From positions 62,001 to 126,000 of the forward strand of contig NZ_JBFHIT010000001.1 of assembly GCF_041596335.1 (NCBI RefSeq): a DNA stretch of 64,000 nucleotides. Reading direction: 5' to 3'. Shown piece by piece: positions 52,983-63,700 of the stretch. The notes under the pieces were generated by a model. The model had not been told where the DNA came from. It saw nothing but the letters and a program-made list of their open reading frames with translations, and ran no database searches. A program made the translations under genes and the position numbers. How positions within the stretch are numbered: the first letter of the stretch is position 1; every line of letters starts with the position of its first letter. Origin of the DNA: Mangrovibacterium sp041596335 (GTDB lineage: Bacteria > Bacteroidota > Bacteroidia > Bacteroidales > Prolixibacteraceae).

Positions 52983-54501
52983 TGGTTTTTACGTATCGCT
53001 CAACTGCTCCGGCATTTCCTTCCGCATAGCTTCCCACATTCGTATTTTGGTTGTTCTCGTCAAGATTTAATATCGCACTTGGCCAACCATTATCAGCATA
53101 AACGATGATCCGTCGAGGTACCCGAAGAGAGAAAACATCGACTCCGCCAGGTGAATCTTTCAACAACTGCTCGGCTATTTTTTGCCCGCCTGTTCCCTGT
53201 ATTTCAGCATTCATGACACTGTAATCCTTCTTTGTGCGAATTATAACCACAGCCCTGTACTTAATCCCCAAGCTACCTCTAATTTGCGATTGGCGAATCC
53301 ATTCTTCACTAAGCGTGCGAAACAAAATTTCGGGTGTTGACACGCTCAACTGAACATTCAGCTGATCACGTAATTCAACCAAATACATACGCATCAAACC
53401 ATATGCATCCGATTCTGGAGAGGAAGTCGAGCTTACACCTCCCTTTTGGGTGTTGCCTTCCGCGACTTCCATCTTTACACGCGTCGAGGTTACCTGATCG
53501 GCAAAATCACTTTTTATTGAAAAAATAGCTTGTTTCATTTTACCAATTGCTTTCTTGTACTCCACGTAAAAATCGCGAAGTCTGGCCGATTCCAAAGCAA
53601 CGGTTGCACGACCCATTTCATCAGTCAGTTTTCCTAACAAGGCAAAAGCATCGCCGGCTCCCGGTATTTTCGAATGTGACAACAATGCGCCCATCAGTTT
53701 GTCTTCAAAAAATGCTTTTACAACTTTGTTGAAGTCAGGCTTTGTTTCCTGATCAGACGCGCTGGTCAACACCTTGTCGAAAACCTCCAAAGCCGTATTC
53801 CATCCTTCAAGAATAGCAATCTGGGTATTCATGATATCATTGGCGAGCGATTCGTCTGATTTCTCTGCCGAAGGTGTTTCCTGCGACTGTAACCCACCTT
53901 TTTCCTTAATTGGTTGCATCGAAATACGATTTTCGGAATGCCCACACTGCTGAACCACATGTGTCAGCTCATGAGCCAGTAAATGTTTTCCATCACTGGA
54001 TTCTGGCATATAATTCCCTGCGTTGAAGTAGATATCACGCCCATGAGTAAACGCTTTTGCGCCCAACTCTTGGTTCATCTGCACGGCATTAGAATCGGTA
54101 TGAATTCGAACACTGCTAAAATTGGCTCCCATTTTCGCTCCGAATTCGGAGACGGTATCTTCTGGCAATACATAACCCGAGCTTTTTGAACGATTTAGTT
54201 TTTCGACAACATTTGCAGAAGCATAGCCAGTCTTAACTGATGATTCAGAGGATGGTTTCATTTGAACCGGTTCTTCTTCCTCCTCGGGTTGCAAACGCAG
54301 TTTGGGTTGCATCATTTCTTCTTCTTCCTCTAGTGGCTGCATTTGAAGCGATTCGCTTTTCTCCATCCTCATCACTTGATCTGCAACAGCATCGGCTTCC
54401 TGCTCATACTTGTCGCCGGGGCGCCCGACTGTAAGTTTCGGTTGAACTGTCGGGCGAGTACTTCCTTTTCTATTTGCTTGTTTTAACTGATACATAGCCA
54501 T
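52945..54501 (-). CDS. DUF4157 (eCIS-core) protein with unknown C-terminal domain, candidate injected effector
   Basis: 518 aa. DUF4157 is a marker domain of extracellular contractile injection systems and often sits at the N-terminus of proteins carried by them. Here residues ~95-185 hold it: EDTVSEFGAKMGANFSSVRIH, GAKAFTHGRDIYFNAGNY, and LLAHELTHVVQQ with the metalloprotease-like HELTH (His177, Glu178, His181). Before it lies a disordered acidic stretch with three QMQP/QPK-type words and two EEEEE runs (53-82). The C-terminal ~300 residues, helical to about 390 then beta-rich (SLGIKYRAVVIIRTKK, PRRIIVYADNGWPSAIL), match no toxin I recognise. It follows the AAA+ ATPase by 5 bp, so the whole cluster is one operon. 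Confidence 0.85.
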   Translation of the reverse strand: MAMYQLKQANRKGSTRPTVQPKLTVGRPGDKYEQEADAVADQVMRMEKSESLQMQPLEEEEEMMQPKLRLQPEEEEEPVQMKPSSESSVKTGYASANVVEKLNRSKSSGYVLPEDTVSEFGAKMGANFSSVRIHTDSNAVQMNQELGAKAFTHGRDIYFNAGNYMPESSDGKHLLAHELTHVVQQCGHSENRISMQPIKEKGGLQSQETPSAEKSDESLANDIMNTQIAILEGWNTALEVFDKVLTSASDQETKPDFNKVVKAFFEDKLMGALLSHSKIPGAGDAFALLGKLTDEMGRATVALESARLRDFYVEYKKAIGKMKQAIFSIKSDFADQVTSTRVKMEVAEGNTQKGGVSSTSSPESDAYGLMRMYLVELRDQLNVQLSVSTPEILFRTLSEEWIRQSQIRGSLGIKYRAVVIIRTKKDYSVMNAEIQGTGGQKIAEQLLKDSPGGVDVFSLRVPRRIIVYADNGWPSAILNLDENNQNTNVGSYAEGNAGAVERYVKTNGLPPTTKLSGG

Positions 54502-54506
54502 TGTTT

Positions 54507-55862
54507 TTAAAGTGTTCTCCGATTCTTGTGGTATTCCCGCCTGATTCCTTCAATCATGTCCGACCGTTCAATCTTATTCGTGCCACGTCCCAGAGCCCGC
54601 AGACTGCAATGCTGGACAATATTGATAATCGCACCGCCTGATATCTCGTATTTTCGGGCTATTTCACTCAGATCGATGCCTGAATTCAGTTCGGCGGATA
54701 CCGGCAGGCTGTTCGCCCAAATCTGCAAGCGTTCTTCCGCGTTCGGCATCGGGAACTGAATGATAGATTGAAAGCGACGGATAAAAGCCTCATCGATATT
54801 TCCTTTTAGGTTTGATGCCAAAATGACCAATCCGTTGAAGTCCTCGATCCGCTGTAAAAGGAAGGAGACCTGCTGATTGGCAAAACGATCGTGCGAATCG
54901 CGTGTATCCGTTCGTTTGCCAAACAGGGCATCGGCTTCGTCGAAAAAGAGAATCCATTCTTTATTCTCGGCGCGGTCAAAAACTTTGGAGAGATTTTTCT
55001 CTGTTTCGCCAATATATTTTGAAACCATCTGCGAAAGATCGATCCGATAAACATCGCGACCTGTTTTTTTTCCAAGCAACGCGGCAGTTGTTGTTTTCCC
55101 GGTACCCGAAGGCCCGTAAAACAAGGTTTTGTAGCCCGGCTTCAGAATGCGATGCATGCCCCACGCGTTCATTAAAGTTTCGTGATGCGAAATCCAGGTT
55201 TCAATTTCTTCAATTTGAACCATCACCTCTTGACTCAGCACCAAATCGGGCCAATCCATGTTCGTTGTCAGTAATTTTGCCGGAAACTCCGGGCTAAAAT
55301 TGGGTTTGCGGGCTTCACCAAGCGTAAACAAATCCAATATTTCCTTCGAAATATTGATCGAACCACTGAGCGCCGGCTCATCTTTACCGATCTCTTCGAG
55401 CCACAGAATATTTTCCCGGCTAAATTGGTGCATCCCATCGAAGCATCGCTGAAGAGAAAAACGTTTGTTCAGGTCGTTTCCGGCCAAAATAAACATCGCT
55501 GTTTCACCTGTGGGAATAAACCCATTGTGATTTTTCCCCAGCTTGCCCCCAAATTCAGTATAAACCTGATTCGTATTTTCATTCTTAACCAGAAACATGT
55601 CCAGCAGTTCCGGTTTCACATGGGGAACCAAGGCCAGCGCCAGGAGAAATCGCTCTTCAAAATCGAACTTGTTGTTTTTTATGAAGCTGGCAAAAGCGGA
55701 AGTGCTGCCATTGAGCTGTGGCGGAGCTATGTCGTAAACACTTTCATAAGTGACTTCCTGCTGACCGTTTAAGCGCGAACGGGTTTTCAGTATTTCCCGA
55801 AACCAGGCAATTTCACGCTCAATATCAGCGGCATTGGAGGCTATTTTGTTGCTTTCTACCAT
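54507..55862 (-). CDS. AAA+ ATPase of a contractile injection system (Afp15-like)
   Basis: 451 aa. The C-terminal half is an AAA+ module: Walker A GPSGTGKTT (250-258), pore-loop-like MVSKYIGETEKNLSKVF, Walker B WILFFDEADALFG (303-315; Asp308, Glu309), sensor 1 LASNLKGNID, and arginine finger DEAFIRRFQ. The N-terminal ~230 residues are a family-specific domain. eCIS loci carry one such ATPase right after the tape-measure gene (Afp15 in the antifeeding prophage), and it is needed for assembly in tested systems. The order and the 7-bp overlap with the upstream tape-measure-family gene match that layout. Confidence 0.9.
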   Translation of the reverse strand: MVESNKIASNAADIEREIAWFREILKTRSRLNGQQEVTYESVYDIAPPQLNGSTSAFASFIKNNKFDFEERFLLALALVPHVKPELLDMFLVKNENTNQVYTEFGGKLGKNHNGFIPTGETAMFILAGNDLNKRFSLQRCFDGMHQFSRENILWLEEIGKDEPALSGSINISKEILDLFTLGEARKPNFSPEFPAKLLTTNMDWPDLVLSQEVMVQIEEIETWISHHETLMNAWGMHRILKPGYKTLFYGPSGTGKTTTAALLGKKTGRDVYRIDLSQMVSKYIGETEKNLSKVFDRAENKEWILFFDEADALFGKRTDTRDSHDRFANQQVSFLLQRIEDFNGLVILASNLKGNIDEAFIRRFQSIIQFPMPNAEERLQIWANSLPVSAELNSGIDLSEIARKYEISGGAIINIVQHCSLRALGRGTNKIERSDMIEGIRREYHKNRRTL

Positions 55863-57529
55863 TCAACATGTAGTATTTGTTCGGTCCACGGAAACTTGAC
55901 AATTGAAATGGCCCAGGGTAACCGATCGAGCATCACATCAATTGTATTTCGCTCTACAATCAAGGTCCAGCCCGCCCCGGTTTTTCTTAGTATCCCCTTT
56001 CGGCACAAATAGTTTTCCTGAAGCGCTTTCGGATTTTCTGTCTTCAGTGCCGACCAACGTTCGAGCACAGTTTTAATTAAATGAAGGCATTCATCTTGTT
56101 CGGATGCAGACAGATCGCCGCTATTTGGTATCGGTTCGGCCACATCCAGTCCACATAAGATCTTATTCAGAGCCAGTTCATACTCAGCGGTAATTAATTG
56201 GTCTGCTACCAGATACTGCAATATATGAACAGCTTTACAGGCATGAGTCCGACTTTTAAACTGCTGTTCGTCATCCAGCAAATTCAGTCCGCGAAACAGG
56301 ACTGAAAGAAACGGGTGAAGCAACACCAGTCCTGCATTTCCGACATGGATTTCTTCGTCAGCCAGAGATATGCTCTCAATTTTTTCGGTTTCTTTCGCCT
56401 CCTTTTTCAAACTGATGAAGAACTCGGGTTCTGCATCCTGAAGTTGATCATTTGACTTGCTATGGCGACTATAAGTCATGATCAATTTCAACCGGGCAAT
56501 GTCTTTAACCGAGATTTTTTTTCGTTTTTCCAAGAACCAATCAACCAGGTATTGCTCTACAAATTGAGTTTCGTCATTCGCGATTTTGGGGCTGTCAAGA
56601 TCTGATTTCCTAGTGAGCATTCGCTCTGCAACAACTTCAACAACAGCCCTTTTCAAACACCCCTCTGTTTTACCCGACTGCGACGAATACAAAATTCTCT
56701 CCAAAATACCCACCAACACAGCCTCGCCTTCATGGGAAGAAACCCGATTCAATCCTTCTTCGATAATATGTTTCAGAAGACCAGCCTTTTTGCTTTGCGA
56801 ATTCAAACTAATACCGTACGCGAAATATAGAAGCAACAACTCGTCGTAGTAATTCGCGATAACCTTTTTAAACTTCTTTGAAGCGACGTTTAAAAACAGA
56901 ATTAGACTAAGCTCCTCAATTTTCCGGTATTTTCGGCCATCGATACGCCGAAGAAGCGCTTCGATCTGATCTTCACGAAACTGAAAAATCAATCGTTTCC
57001 TGACATTTGGGTTCCTAAGCTCCGGAACCAAAATCCGGTTCAAGCTTTTCGCGCTAAGCTCCAGCACCTGCGCAAAAAGCTCGTTTAACTGATTCGATCC
57101 GGTTTGCCGGCTCCACCAGGGGAAGTGGCCAGTGGCCAGAAAATAAACAAACTGTTCCAGAATTTCGTCCTTCGCCGAAACCAGCTTTACCGAGGACACC
57201 CTTCGTTTATTTTTTTCTACTTTCTGCATCACCACATCACGATTGGCCTTTATTAGCTTACTAATTTTTTCCAACGCCTCGCGAATGGTCAGTTCAACAA
57301 TTGCTTGCTGCAACTCGCTCTCCGACACCACCCCCAAATCAAGCACCAACTCGTCAATCCGGATGGTTTCGTTTTTAGTTGCGACTGACGTAAAAAGTTG
57401 ATCAAGCGCAGGGTTCAATTTTTTTTCTATCATCTGCGAAATTTTTTGATGAATAAATTCAGCACGCTGACGATCCGAAACGGTTAGTTCCAGCACCTCT
57501 CTGTTGATAAGATGTTTTTGCTCGCTCAT
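55856..57529 (-). CDS. Contractile injection system tape-measure-family protein (CIS_TMP, Afp14-like)
   Basis: 557 aa. The N-terminal pattern INREVLELTVSDRQRAEFIH, the following KISQMIEKKLNPALDQLF and ETIRIDELVLDLGVVSESEL match the start of the CIS_TMP family that I know from eCIS loci, and the C-terminal LRKTGAGWTLIVERNTIDVM is the family's usual WTLxVERxxxDxLLxRLPW end (next residues LDRLPWAISIVKFPW). The middle is helical. Tape-measure proteins set the length of the inner tube. The gene sits at the position of Afp14, directly before the AAA+ ATPase gene, with a 7-bp overlap. Confidence 0.85.
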   Translation of the reverse strand: MSEQKHLINREVLELTVSDRQRAEFIHQKISQMIEKKLNPALDQLFTSVATKNETIRIDELVLDLGVVSESELQQAIVELTIREALEKISKLIKANRDVVMQKVEKNKRRVSSVKLVSAKDEILEQFVYFLATGHFPWWSRQTGSNQLNELFAQVLELSAKSLNRILVPELRNPNVRKRLIFQFREDQIEALLRRIDGRKYRKIEELSLILFLNVASKKFKKVIANYYDELLLLYFAYGISLNSQSKKAGLLKHIIEEGLNRVSSHEGEAVLVGILERILYSSQSGKTEGCLKRAVVEVVAERMLTRKSDLDSPKIANDETQFVEQYLVDWFLEKRKKISVKDIARLKLIMTYSRHSKSNDQLQDAEPEFFISLKKEAKETEKIESISLADEEIHVGNAGLVLLHPFLSVLFRGLNLLDDEQQFKSRTHACKAVHILQYLVADQLITAEYELALNKILCGLDVAEPIPNSGDLSASEQDECLHLIKTVLERWSALKTENPKALQENYLCRKGILRKTGAGWTLIVERNTIDVMLDRLPWAISIVKFPWTEQILHVEW

Positions 57530-57549
57530 GCTTTACAGTCTCAATTTGT

Positions 57550-60500
57550 TCAGTTACAATGTTCTATTTGGTAATTGGTCAACATTTCCTTCATTTGAGT
57601 CGGGTTGATAAAATCAGTCGACAAATTCGGGAACAGAATCAGTAGCAGAGGCATCATCATTTCGGTATCAATTAGTAAGTCCATTTCCTCCTGGCTGAAT
57701 CCCTTGTTTGCCTTCAGATAATCCAACAAACGGCCAACTGCATCTTGCCCGGGATCGAGATTGATGGACGATAAAAACTTCTGTGCCCGCTCATTTCCCC
57801 ATTTCTCGAATATTTCGCGACCAAAGCAGTCTTGCACCGCCTTTCCGCAGTTATTATTCTGATAGGCAACAATCAGTTCACCGAGCTGATCATAGCTGGT
57901 ATTGTCGCTATAGGCAATTCCCAAACAAGTCAGCAATTGCTGTCTCCGTTCTAAACCTTCCAAAACTCCTCCGTTTATTTCATCGTTGCTAAAGCCGACT
58001 GTCTGACGCAAACTATCCAGTAACAACTGGTAAAAATCTTCATTGCCACTTAGGTTAAATCCCCGATCTTTCAAACTTTGCAGTACGGCATCTTCGCCCC
58101 AACATTGTAAAATGGGAACCGAGTAACAAGGTTTCACCTCACTATCCGGATTTTTCACCCGAATGGTCACTTTAGCCTTATCGACTTGCCCGTTTTTATT
58201 ACTTTTCAGCGTGTAGTTGAACGTATCTACCCCAACAAAATCAATCTTGGGTTGATAACCAAGCAGCCCGTCTTCAGTGATTTGGGTTACCGTGCCTCCA
58301 AAGGCTGAATTGTTATCGGCTTCAACAACAAACTCGCCGCCAAACAGCTGATAGTCATTCAAGCTGACATTGATATCAACCGGAACACCAGTGGTTGTTA
58401 CAGCATAATCCGGTCGGGCAAATGGGGCCATATCGGGCACAAATTCGCTGTCGTCGCACATCGGTACGCAGCTATCTTTTCCGCAACAGATGTATGGCAG
58501 ATTGAAATCGGCAACAACCGTGCTGTCATCCGAATCTCGGGACACCAGAATAAACGTTCCGCCCTTGCGAACTCCTGCCTGATGATCGATGCCCGGATGT
58601 TTTTGAATAAAATTTGAGAAACTCAAGGTTTCCTTTCGCAGGTAAAACTCCCGGCGTTTAAAGGCATAATAAATTCGGTAGAATTTCAGGAAGAACAGCA
58701 GATCGACAAATTTATGAGCCAAAGGAAACAAACGCTGAATCGCTCCGTTTATCAACGGAACCTGCTTTTTCTCCTCCCCTTTTTTAATCGTAATTTCATT
58801 TAATAAATCCTGATCGACCAAAATAAAATCGATCGTGTACTGCAAAACACTCTTGTAGACATCCTGAAATTTCTGAAAATCAAAATCCTGAATACATTCG
58901 CTCAAATGGTCGCACAGGGCCATTAACATCGCCAGCAATTCTTTTACATGCTCCAGAATTTCCTGAACATCTTCCTGACGATCCGGATCAAAAAGCCCCT
59001 CCTGATTGTCGGCCACGTACTTGTACAGCTGTCGCAAATCGTGAATTATTCCGCAAAGTCCGGTCCGGGCAAATCGATATTCATCCTGCAAATCATCGAA
59101 GCCACAGCGATAGTCAAGTTGCAAAGTCTCCGCTTTCAATTGCAGCGCGATCAGGTCGAAAGGCAGGTTAAACTGTTTCTTCAAATTGGTAATTGTACGA
59201 ATGGCATCCGTCGCACTTTTGTTGGTGTAACCTTCAATCCTAAAATATGAATAGTCCTGCAAATCGTAATACAGAGGTGTGTACAGTTTACTTTCCACGA
59301 CAGTCTGGTCGTCGGCCTGATCTTCGTAGTTCAACACCAATCCATCTTCTTCGAACGGGCATTTCCGGTTTATATCGTAGTTCCAGTAATCGCGCAGATT
59401 TCCAAGGCCAGCATAAAAACTCTCCACATTCAGGTCGTAATACCACGGAATAGAGCGACCGCTAAGGCAAGTCCGTTTCTCCAAACTCGGTGTAATCCGG
59501 ATCGGGTGCGCTATTTCTCCCAATCCGTTGATCCGCTCAATGTCAAAACTTTCCAGCATCAGCACCATCCGATTGTGCAGGCTGATCACTTTCTTAATCA
59601 GCAACTTTTGACCGTTGTAAACCGGTGGCTGTACAAAATGATGCCTGTATTCCGATTGTTCGCAAAGGGTATTTTCGTCGCCCATCGCGTTGCCAAGCAT
59701 CAAATGTTTGGGAAATCGTGTCATATCGGCCGAACATTCCGACAGGAGGTCGAAAGCCGAATTTTTAAATTCATGATACGCTAAAATTAAATCAACGACT
59801 AAATCGTAAACATACTGGATACCAACATATGAATTATAGGTCGGGTTGGCATCGTCGAGCAGATTATGTATTTCACTTATTTTTTCAAGTAGCGGATCGG
59901 TCTCGAAGGGATTTTGCTCTTGATACGAATCGAGCAACAACGGACGATAAATGTTAAATGTTTCGGAAAGGGCCTCAATTAAATTGTCGAATACCGACAG
60001 AACGACATTGGCGTAATGCTTTGAAAACTCCGTAAAATCGGATGAATGCAAAGCAGCCGGATCAAACAGAGCCCGGGGTAAATTGATGGTTGGCAAATTG
60101 TACTTTTCCGGGAAAACCGCGTCGAGTTTCCCGGTGTTGGTGCGATCCCAAACTTTTTGCAAGTCGGCTACACTAATCAGCAATTTACGAATCGTGAGAC
60201 TACGCTCTTTGCCCAATTCATCGCAGCTTTTACCCAGGCACGATTTCAGATCTTTGTCAAATCGCTCGATGAAAAGCAAAACGACCTTGTCGGCCAAAAA
60301 AGTGTCATCATTCAGGGGAACCACTCCGGCTCCGTCATCAGCGTTCTCGGTCAACAGCTCGTAAAGGGTCACATCCTGCAAATTCGCTGAGTCGACAAAA
60401 GGCTCATAAATGGTTCCCGGTGGCAATTTATACGGCCTATGTTTCACCGTTACACAATCGCCCAATGCCATGAGAAATCCCTCGGATGTAATTCCGGTTC

Positions 60501-60693
60501 CCTTCGAAATGGTGAGCTCATTGGTTGTTGTGTTGTAGCTCACATTCAGCCCGCAAACCACCCCCATGCCGATCAGTTTCGCCCGGGTCAGTCGGGTCTG
60601 CTGCTCCAGATACGACACAAGGCTGTTCATCTGTTTACTGGTCAGTACCTGGTTACTTTCAAATACCGGATATGTGTTGATTATCGTACTCAT
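57550..60693 (-). CDS. Large eCIS-associated protein at the fibre/Afp13 position, with Ig-like and helical modules
   Basis: 1047 aa. The first ~90 residues (VFESNQVLTSKQMNSLVSYL, then LEQQTRLTRAKLIGMGVVCGL) are a conserved start that I recall from large eCIS-linked proteins of Bacteroidota. Residues ~100-750 are mainly helical with no clear repeat. A cysteine cluster CCGKDSCVPMC lies near residue 740, then one cadherin/Big_9-like Ig domain (~750-848; GYQPKIDFVGVDTFNYTLKS). The last ~200 residues hold two or three similar ~60-aa helical units, each with CWGEDAVLQ-, CFGREIFEKWG- or GFSQEEM-like words. It lies 20 bp before the tape-measure-family gene and 12 bp after the baseplate gene, where Afp13 (tail fibre) is in the antifeeding prophage. 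Fibre, baseplate adaptor or cell-surface binder are all possible. Confidence 0.7.
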   Translation of the reverse strand: MSTIINTYPVFESNQVLTSKQMNSLVSYLEQQTRLTRAKLIGMGVVCGLNVSYNTTTNELTISKGTGITSEGFLMALGDCVTVKHRPYKLPPGTIYEPFVDSANLQDVTLYELLTENADDGAGVVPLNDDTFLADKVVLLFIERFDKDLKSCLGKSCDELGKERSLTIRKLLISVADLQKVWDRTNTGKLDAVFPEKYNLPTINLPRALFDPAALHSSDFTEFSKHYANVVLSVFDNLIEALSETFNIYRPLLLDSYQEQNPFETDPLLEKISEIHNLLDDANPTYNSYVGIQYVYDLVVDLILAYHEFKNSAFDLLSECSADMTRFPKHLMLGNAMGDENTLCEQSEYRHHFVQPPVYNGQKLLIKKVISLHNRMVLMLESFDIERINGLGEIAHPIRITPSLEKRTCLSGRSIPWYYDLNVESFYAGLGNLRDYWNYDINRKCPFEEDGLVLNYEDQADDQTVVESKLYTPLYYDLQDYSYFRIEGYTNKSATDAIRTITNLKKQFNLPFDLIALQLKAETLQLDYRCGFDDLQDEYRFARTGLCGIIHDLRQLYKYVADNQEGLFDPDRQEDVQEILEHVKELLAMLMALCDHLSECIQDFDFQKFQDVYKSVLQYTIDFILVDQDLLNEITIKKGEEKKQVPLINGAIQRLFPLAHKFVDLLFFLKFYRIYYAFKRREFYLRKETLSFSNFIQKHPGIDHQAGVRKGGTFILVSRDSDDSTVVADFNLPYICCGKDSCVPMCDDSEFVPDMAPFARPDYAVTTTGVPVDINVSLNDYQLFGGEFVVEADNNSAFGGTVTQITEDGLLGYQPKIDFVGVDTFNYTLKSNKNGQVDKAKVTIRVKNPDSEVKPCYSVPILQCWGEDAVLQSLKDRGFNLSGNEDFYQLLLDSLRQTVGFSNDEINGGVLEGLERRQQLLTCLGIAYSDNTSYDQLGELIVAYQNNNCGKAVQDCFGREIFEKWGNERAQKFLSSINLDPGQDAVGRLLDYLKANKGFSQEEMDLLIDTEMMMPLLLILFPNLSTDFINPTQMKEMLTNYQIEHCN

Positions 60694-60705
60694 TGTCGTA
60701 TGTTT

Positions 60706-63700
60706 TTATGCATTACCTAAAACCGAATGATCTAAAATGATCGCGTTCTCAAGTGTTTCATCAACGGCGCAATCATAGAGTGTTCCTGACGGATAGACAT
60801 TCCGGAGGGTGCCGAGCGTCTCAACAAGCTCGCGTTGACATTTTGAAAGCAAGCCGTAATCTTTCACTTCCCGGGCATTTTCGAGCAGCCATGCTTTGTA
60901 TCGGGTTTCAAATTCATCCATTTGAGCGCAGCTAATCCAGCACACCGACAGAAAGACATGCGCCGGAGCTTCCAACCGGATTTGCTGTTCGAAGAATCGA
61001 CGGAAGTCCTTGTTATCAAATCGCCCCTGCCAGTGAGGCAAAATCACGCTGGCCACACAGGTGTAGGGATCCTGAATCTGACAAGCCTCACACGAATCGT
61101 CTTCCAGTACAATGTCCAGCAATTTGTCTTCCACCATCGTTTCAACCCGGCGAATAACAATCTCCTGATGGGTTCCAAGGTCAGTCAGGTGGTCAACTTC
61201 ATAGCGTCCATCATTGGTACCACCGGTTGAACCGCGAATCTCAACTACCTCGCCCGGTGCCACCCCAATGGCTTCCGGCTCGTTCATCGTAATGAGCATC
61301 AAAGCCGCTGAAATCGCTGTTATTGGTGTTCCTTGCAGATAGGTGAGACTGCCAACCGGAGCCGAAAACGGAATTTCATTCGCAATGGCTTCCGCTGTTC
61401 GAATTCGTGTTCTACCGCTGCTACTATTGAATTGCGCACTTTTTACCGTGTAATCGCCATCGTTCGCACCGGTTCCTGTAATCCGGATTTTGCTCGATAA
61501 AATTGAATTTGGTGAAGCATCAAGCCCGGCCGAAATATTCGCGTTAACCCGGAAATACCTTGTACTCGTACTTGCTGAATAGATGGGCCATGTTTTCGGG
61601 AAGAAAAGCGATCCATTGTCTGCCAGTCCCTCGGTCAATGTTTCGTCGTGGGCAGCCACAAAATGGAGCCCTTTCACCTTAGGCCGAAGCAAAACATGCT
61701 CCATCACATGCATCCCTTCATGACTAAAAAACAACCGATTCACAAACTCCACAAACAGGTCAACCGCTTTATTTTCATAACCTCCTTTTAGTGTGATTTT
61801 GCTGCCATCAACCTTTGTTATCGCGAACGATTTTGTATACGAAAGGCTGCCGGTAGTATCGTTTGCAGGAATAGCTTCCTCCACAACCAAGGTGGTTTCA
61901 GCCCCATTGATTTCAACTGAATAGATGGTGTAGTCGCCATCAACACTTTGCGAACCGACAATGCTCAGCCGATCGCCCGAGAACAAAATACCACCCAGAT
62001 CGAAGGCAACAACGAAGGCATTTTCTACTTGATCGCTGTAAAACGAAAACGACTCCGAAATACGAAGAGTTCCATCAGCCTGGTTTGCCGGCAATGCCGA
62101 TCCGATCGTCACCTCAACATCGGGCCCATTTGCTGTGGCACCAACCACCGCATAACCGCCATTGTTTGATGCTGAATTTTCAATCTGAATGGTTGCTGAA
62201 GGAAGGCTATTAATCTCATCGGCTAAGGCATCGTTAAAATCGGCGTCTTCACTTTCTGCCAGATCGCTGCCCAAACTACCAATGATCCGAAAACGGTACG
62301 CACCGCTGTCGGAACTGAAATAATAACTGCTTTCACGCGATGCCCGACTGATTAATTGCCAGAATATATCGTGACGCGAAGCTTCAGCTTTTGCATTCAG
62401 TTCGTCCTCCGTTTCGTTGTTGTACAACAACTCGCCCAACGGAACATCTGCAGATGAAATGACTTCGTGAACTGTGACTTCCGTTGTTCCACTAACATCG
62501 GTCGCCGACGCTACGGTGTAACTCCCGTCGTTGTCCTTCGAACCGTTCACAAGCAATACATCACCGGCATTTAGTTTGACTGCAATATTGCCATCTATAC
62601 TAATTTTGTGGGTTGAAATATCGACCGACAGAATATCGACCAATGATTTCGGGCTTCCTTCCACCGGACTCTCTCCCGAAAGCACGAGATCGTCTGAATT
62701 ATATGTCAGCGGCCGACTATACAAGTTATAGTGGACTACGGCAATCGGAGGATTCGGAACCATATCGACAGCAACCTGATAATCCAGGTAGTTCATGATC
62801 GGACAGCCCAGATTCGTGCGGTTCGATTGAGGATTGCTGAAGAACTCGGTTTTGAACAACTCTATCAGTTTCCCGATATCCTGACTGGCCGCACCGTCAA
62901 CGTCGTCATCCGGATAATCCGCCCTAATGCTTGTGCCGGCAAGCTTTTCGCCACATTCCAGGGTGAAATAAAAATTCACCTCATCGTCGGTCTGTATGCG
63001 ATAATTTTCAGTAAACAGTCCCTGAACAATTAACTCTTCGAGCCCCATTTTCGCGTCTTCCTCCTGCTCAAACAATTCGTTACTTTTCAGCAGAATCGTT
63101 GCCATATTGTCGGAAACCAAAATCTGCCAGGCATCGCCAACCGGAACAATCTCGAAGTTGGGAGAAAAAAACAATTCGTCCGAATCAGCCTGATCAATGC
63201 CAACCAAAAACGAAGCGCGGCGGCTTAATCCGGAAATATTATCGGGACTCCAAACGGCACACTTGTCTTTATAATTGATTCCGGTTCCGCGGCGCGAACT
63301 AATCCGGGGATAGTCGTTCAGAAACTGCAATTTATCTTCGATCAACTCAGCCGGCCCAACCGCCTCGCCCGATAGTTTTATCGTCAACAAAGCATAATCG
63401 GTAAAACTCTCAGCAAATCGGCCAATCAGGTGATCCAGGAACTTATTTTTTCGTTTCAGGAAAAGCGGCTCATCTTCGGCAATCTGATTGAGAATAACCG
63501 CATGCCCGTTCTTATCCACATAAAGAGCATTGGCATTGGGAACCAAATCAAACAAAGGCTGAGTGTAATACGTGCGCCCGATGATGTAATTCCCAAGCTC
63601 GTCGCGGGCAGCATTCATAGAGAATAAATCCTTCACATGAGCCAGCTGCGAAAAGTAATTGGCCAGCAGCTGGTCGAACACCATCAAATAGCCTTTCAAC

